A stretch of 10,469 nucleotides of DNA from Betaproteobacteria bacterium (lineage in GTDB: Bacteria; Pseudomonadota; Gammaproteobacteria; Burkholderiales; Gallionellaceae). The DNA is taken from assembly GCA_028871775.1 (NCBI GenBank), contig JAGWMH010000046.1, positions 1 to 10,469 of the forward strand, read 5' to 3'. The position numbers were made by a program, and so were the translations under genes. This document shows positions 8,019-10,469 of this stretch, piece after piece. Numbering within the stretch: the first letter of the stretch is position 1; each line of letters opens with the position of its first letter. Under the pieces are notes generated by a model. The model had not been told where the DNA came from. It worked only from the letters and a program-made list of their open reading frames with translations, and did not search any database.

Positions 8019-8990
8019 ATGAACAAACAAACTGGTTTATTATTGCTTGCCGCAACCATGCTCGCCGCTTGCGGCAGCGCACCGCGCAAGGCAGAGGCGC
8101 CGCGCAGCACACCCGCGCCGGTGGTCGAAGCACAAACCACACAGATTGAACCCATCACCCAACCTGCCAAACAAGCCATTGCCCAGCCCGGGCGCGGCGG
8201 CTATCTGGAAGGTGACGGCCCCGGCGCCGATGCGCCCGCCAACCTCGACGCCACTCCGGATGCCGTGCCCAAAGCCGAGCCGCTGCACCCTTACGCCAAC
8301 CGCCAGTATGTCGCTCTGGGCAAGACCTACACCCCGCTCGCTGCGCCGGGCAATTTCAAGGAGCGCGGCATCGCTTCCTGGTATGGCAAGAAATTCCACG
8401 GCCAGCGCACCTCCAACGGCGACGTGTACGACATGTACGGCATGACCGCCGCACACCCCACCCTGCCGATACCCAGCTATGCGCGTGTCACCAACCTGGG
8501 CAACAAAAAATCGGTGGTGGTGCGCATCAACGACCGCGGCCCTTTCCTGCATGACCGCATCATAGATCTCTCCTACACCGCCGCGCACAAGCTCGGCATC
8601 GTGGGCAACGGCAGCAGTGAAGTGGAAGTGGAAAGCATTGCGGCGAATACCGCCATTACCGCGCCGATCGCCGCCGCCGAGCCCATCAAGAGCGAACCTC
8701 TGGCGCCCGAACCGGTAACTGCGCCAGCCGCAGCCAGCGCCAGCGCACCGGCAGCCGTCGGCAACACCTATCTGCAACTCGGCGCATTCAAGTCGCAACA
8801 GGGCGCGGAAAGCTTCCTCGCCAGAATGCGCGCCGAGTTCGCAGGCAGCGGCAAGCAGGTTAGCCTGTATCAAAAGGACGGCCTGACGCGCGTGCACCTC
8901 GGCCCCTACGCCAGTGCGGAGGAGGCCAAGGCGATTGCGGAGAAGTTGCAGGCGAGGCTGGGGTTCAAGCCATTAGTGAACGTGCATTAG
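8019..8990 (+). CDS. rlpA: Septal ring lytic transglycosylase RlpA, lipoprotein
   Basis: RlpA is an outer-membrane lipoprotein; the P. aeruginosa enzyme cleaves glycan strands stripped of stem peptides. The 323-residue product has a lipoprotein signal peptide with lipobox LAAC (Cys18) and a Pro/Ala-rich linker (about 20-115). A double-psi beta-barrel follows (about 117-206, GIASWYGKKFHGQRTSNGD to SSEVEVESI), then a second Ala/Pro linker and a C-terminal SPOR domain (about 249-323) that binds denuded glycan at division sites. Of the residues aligned with the Pseudomonas catalytic set, His146 and Asp172 are present, but the glutamate is replaced by Asp135. A good ribosome binding site, AAGGGGA, precedes the ATG. 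It closes the wall cluster. Confidence 0.96.
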   Translation: MNKQTGLLLLAATMLAACGSAPRKAEAPRSTPAPVVEAQTTQIEPITQPAKQAIAQPGRGGYLEGDGPGADAPANLDATPDAVPKAEPLHPYANRQYVALGKTYTPLAAPGNFKERGIASWYGKKFHGQRTSNGDVYDMYGMTAAHPTLPIPSYARVTNLGNKKSVVVRINDRGPFLHDRIIDLSYTAAHKLGIVGNGSSEVEVESIAANTAITAPIAAAEPIKSEPLAPEPVTAPAAASASAPAAVGNTYLQLGAFKSQQGAESFLARMRAEFAGSGKQVSLYQKDGLTRVHLGPYASAEEAKAIAEKLQARLGFKPLVNVH

Positions 8991-9028
8991 CACAACTACT
9001 GCGCTCGCTACGTTGTGCAAAGGTCTTT
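8990..9028 (+). terminator. Hairpin after rlpA, possible weak terminator
   Basis: GCACAAC at 8990-8996 pairs perfectly with GTTGTGC at 9012-9018 around a 15-base loop. The stem starts at the last base of the rlpA stop codon. A short TTTT run follows at 9026-9029 after a gap of seven bases. The stem is short and the T-run is offset, so efficient termination is doubtful, but it is the only candidate end for the wall operon. Confidence 0.3.
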
Positions 9029-9071
9029 TGTAACGCGCGCAAGGCAGAAGCCGTAGGGCATCAACGCGTAG

Positions 9072-9284
9072 CGGTTCCGCTTCTTTTTCTTCTCTCGTGA
9101 AGAGCACCGCCTGCATGTGCATGTCAATCATGCGGAGGGAGAAGCCAAGTTCTGGCTGGAGCCGCAGATTGCGCTTGCGCAGAACATCGGCCTGAGCGGA
9201 AAGACGTTACGACAAGCACAGGCGCTTATTGAGGAGCATGAACATGACATCCGCGATGCTTGGCAGCGACATTTCGGAAGCTGA
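9072..9284 (+). pseudogene. DUF4160 family reading frame without a start codon
   Basis: The frame encodes RFRFFFFSREEHRLHVHV, then EAKFWLEPQIALAQNIGLSG and EEHEHDIRDAWQRHFGS before TGA. This is almost a complete DUF4160 domain (family about 75-85 residues, function unknown). The normal N-terminus, a short MP-leader of about ten residues, is missing: in-frame TAG codons stand at 9054 and 9069, and no ATG, GTG or TTG follows until GTG at 9117. That GTG would cut off the conserved FFFFSREEHRL stretch. I therefore call it 5'-truncated. An undetected sequencing error or a rare start codon would restore a gene. It overlaps the DUF2442 gene by 41 bases. Confidence 0.6.
9231..9236 (+). promoter_or_regulatory. 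Ribosome binding site that decides the DUF2442 start
   Basis: GAGGAG lies seven bases before ATG 9244. It is too close to ATG 9238 (one base) and too far from ATG 9256 (19 bases), so 9244 is the best start. The site lies inside the DUF4160 frame, as expected for two coupled genes. Confidence 0.6.
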
Positions 9285-9507
9285 AGTTACCAATGTCTCA
9301 AGACAGGGGTTTTGGCTTCTGCTTGGGGAGGAGGAACTGTTCGTTCCATTCAAGGATTTCCCATGGTTTGCGGAAGCTCCCATTGGAAAGTTGACGCACG
9401 TCGAATTGCCACAGCCCCATCATTTGTACTGGCCGGAACTGGATGTGGATTTGGATGTTGAATCAATCCGGAATCCAGCCGCTTTCCCGCTGGTAGCGCA
9501 CAGCTAA
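9244..9507 (+). CDS. DUF2442 family protein
   Basis: The 87-residue product begins MTSAMLGSDISEAEVTNVSRQGFWLLLGEEELFVPFKDFPWF and continues with HVELPQPHHLYWPELDVDLDVESI. The D(V/L)-(x)-V-(x)6-L-LDVDLDVESI pattern is typical of DUF2442, a small family of unknown biochemical function, one member of which has a structure from Nitrosomonas europaea. It follows and overlaps a DUF4160 frame, a pairing I recall as common in bacterial genomes and sometimes suspected of being toxin-antitoxin-like; that role is not proven. Base composition is near half GC, clearly lower than the wall cluster, and it uses codons such as AGA, TCA and GGA that are rare in the neighbours, which suggests transfer. Confidence 0.8.
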   Translation: MTSAMLGSDISEAEVTNVSRQGFWLLLGEEELFVPFKDFPWFAEAPIGKLTHVELPQPHHLYWPELDVDLDVESIRNPAAFPLVAHS

Positions 9508-9533
9508 CTGCCTCATTGTCGGGCTACCCCCGG

Positions 9534-10469
9534 CTAAGCAACGCGTAACACCAACCCCTTCAAATAAGCACCTTCCGGAAAACTCAGCAACACCGGGTGA
9601 TCCGCCGCTGCGTGCAGCTTGTGCACGATCTGCGCATCCACTCCGGCATCCAGCGCCGCTCCTGCGATGATTTTCTGGAACAGGTCTTCGCTGATGCCGC
9701 CGGAGCAGGAGTAGGTGAACAGCAGGCCGCCGGGGCGCAGCAGCTTGAAGCCGAGCAGGTTGATGTCCTTGTAGCCGCGCGCGGCCTTTTCGGCGAAGGC
9801 GGCGGTGGGGGCGAACTTGGGCGGGTCGAGGACGATGAGGTCGAATTTGCGGTTCTGGTCGCGCAGCTTGCGCAGCGCGGCGAATACGTCGGCGCATTGC
9901 CATTCGGCGCGGCTGCTATCCAGTCCATTCAGTTCTACATTACGCTGGGCGAGTTGCAGTGCCTCTTCCGATGCGTCTATCGAAAGTACGGATTTCGCGC
10001 CGCCGCGCAGGGCATACAGTGAGAAGCCGCCGGTGTAACAAAAACAATTCAGCACGTCTTTATCGTGCGCCAGCGTTTCAGTCAGCGCGCGGTTGTCGCG
10101 CTGGTCGAGGTAGAAGCCGGTCTTTTGCCCTGCCGCCACATTCACCTTGAAACGCAGGCCGTGTTCGATTATCTCCACGCTTTCCGGCAACGTGCCGCGC
10201 AGTATGCCGTTGCGCAACTCCAGGCCTTCCAGTGTGCGTGAGTCGGAATCGGAGCGCTCGTAGATACACATGGGGCTGCATAGCTCCTGCAGGATGTCGG
10301 CGCAGGTATCGCGCCAGCGCTCCGCTCCCGCGCTACCGACCTGCATCACCAGCACGTCGCCGTATCGATCGATGACCAGCCCAGGCAGGCCATCCGATTC
10401 GGCGTGAATGAGGCGTATCCCCTCTCCCCCAGCCCCTCTCCCGCAAGCGGGAGAGGGGAGCAGAGCGCG
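9534..10469 (-). CDS. RlmI-type 23S rRNA (cytosine-C5) methyltransferase, partial
   Basis: 311 residues of a class I SAM-dependent methyltransferase of the RlmI/YccW family (COG1092) are visible; the N-terminal PUA part lies beyond the right edge. E. coli RlmI, 396 residues, makes m5C1962 in 23S rRNA. Seen in order: RLIHAESDGLPGLVIDRYGD, the motif KTGFYLDQRDNR, SAM motif I VLNCFCYTGGFS, the acidic SIDASEEAL, the catalytic-site DPPKF (about visible residue 215), YSCSGG with the likely catalytic Cys255, and the C-terminus HPVLLSFPEGAYLKGLVLRVA. The frame stays open to the window edge through a palindromic repeat (10419-10460), which encodes LLPSPACGRGAGGEG just before RLIHAESDG. The gene converges on the DUF2442 gene, 26 bases apart. 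Confidence 0.93.
   Translation of the reverse strand, partial: RALLPSPACGRGAGGEGIRLIHAESDGLPGLVIDRYGDVLVMQVGSAGAERWRDTCADILQELCSPMCIYERSDSDSRTLEGLELRNGILRGTLPESVEIIEHGLRFKVNVAAGQKTGFYLDQRDNRALTETLAHDKDVLNCFCYTGGFSLYALRGGAKSVLSIDASEEALQLAQRNVELNGLDSSRAEWQCADVFAALRKLRDQNRKFDLIVLDPPKFAPTAAFAEKAARGYKDINLLGFKLLRPGGLLFTYSCSGGISEDLFQKIIAGAALDAGVDAQIVHKLHAAADHPVLLSFPEGAYLKGLVLRVA
10419..10460. repeat. GC-rich palindromic repeat inside the methyltransferase gene
   Basis: CCCCTCTCCCGC (10433-10444) and GCGGGAGAGGGG (10447-10458) form a perfect 12-base inverted repeat around AA. The near-identical direct copy CCCCTCTCCCCC lies at 10419-10430. From memory, this CCCCTCTCCC/GGGAGAGGGG pattern is a widespread dispersed palindrome in beta- and gammaproteobacterial genomes, normally between genes. 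Here it lies in an open frame and is translated in the minus direction. Confidence 0.85.

Noticed and set aside
6868..8142. Very long minus-strand open frame opposite rodA and the rlpA start
   Set aside because: It covers parts of three well-supported genes and consists of His/Gln/Ala-rich low-complexity sequence.
9508..9533. Bidirectional terminator between the DUF2442 gene and the methyltransferase
   Set aside because: The 26 bases hold only a very short cggg/cccg pairing and no T-run on either strand.
10353..10355. GTG as the start of the methyltransferase
   Set aside because: Conserved family sequence (RLIHAESDGLPGLVIDRYGD) is encoded upstream of it in the same frame, so the real start is further out.
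10419..10460. CRISPR-like or terminator reading of the GC-rich repeat
   Set aside because: There are no regularly spaced units with unique spacers, and the palindrome lies within an open coding frame with no T-run after it.

Overview
The window looks like chromosomal DNA of a betaproteobacterium. The gene order (gatCAB divergent from mreBCD-mrdA-rodA-rlpA), GC-rich codon use and protein sequences all fit. A member of the Nitrosomonadales such as the Gallionellaceae is my best guess, but that is inference from style and not a database match.

Layout. Positions 1-2207 (minus strand) hold gatC, gatA and the start of gatB, which make the Glu/Asp-tRNA(Gln/Asn) amidotransferase. Positions 2208-2442 are the divergent intergenic region, and most of it is one long imperfect inverted repeat. 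Positions 2443-8990 (plus strand) hold a tight cell-elongation cluster: mreB, mreC, mreD, mrdA (PBP2), rodA and rlpA. Several of these genes overlap or are separated by under 15 bases. Positions 8991-9071 are non-coding with a hairpin. Positions 9072-9507 hold a DUF4160 reading frame that has lost its start, overlapping an intact DUF2442 gene, with lower GC than the surroundings. Positions 9534-10469 (minus strand, cut by the window edge) encode an RlmI-type 23S rRNA cytosine methyltransferase.

How it works together. MreB filaments under the inner membrane organise MreC and MreD. These activate the RodA glycan polymerase and its partner transpeptidase PBP2, which build the lateral wall. RlpA is an outer-membrane lipoprotein that trims glycan strands lacking stem peptides. 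The gat genes serve translation and share only the divergent intergenic region with the wall cluster.

The core genes are ordinary and intact. The unusual material is in the repeats: a perfect 12-base palindrome read in frame through the methyltransferase gene; a palindromic element of about 140 bases whose end supplies the ribosome binding site of gatC; and two related heptad-structured inverted repeats, one in each gat spacer, both overlapping the stop codon of the gene before them. I see no CRISPR array, tRNA, rRNA, transposase or new multi-gene defence system. The nearest thing to an undescribed system is the small DUF4160/DUF2442 pair.
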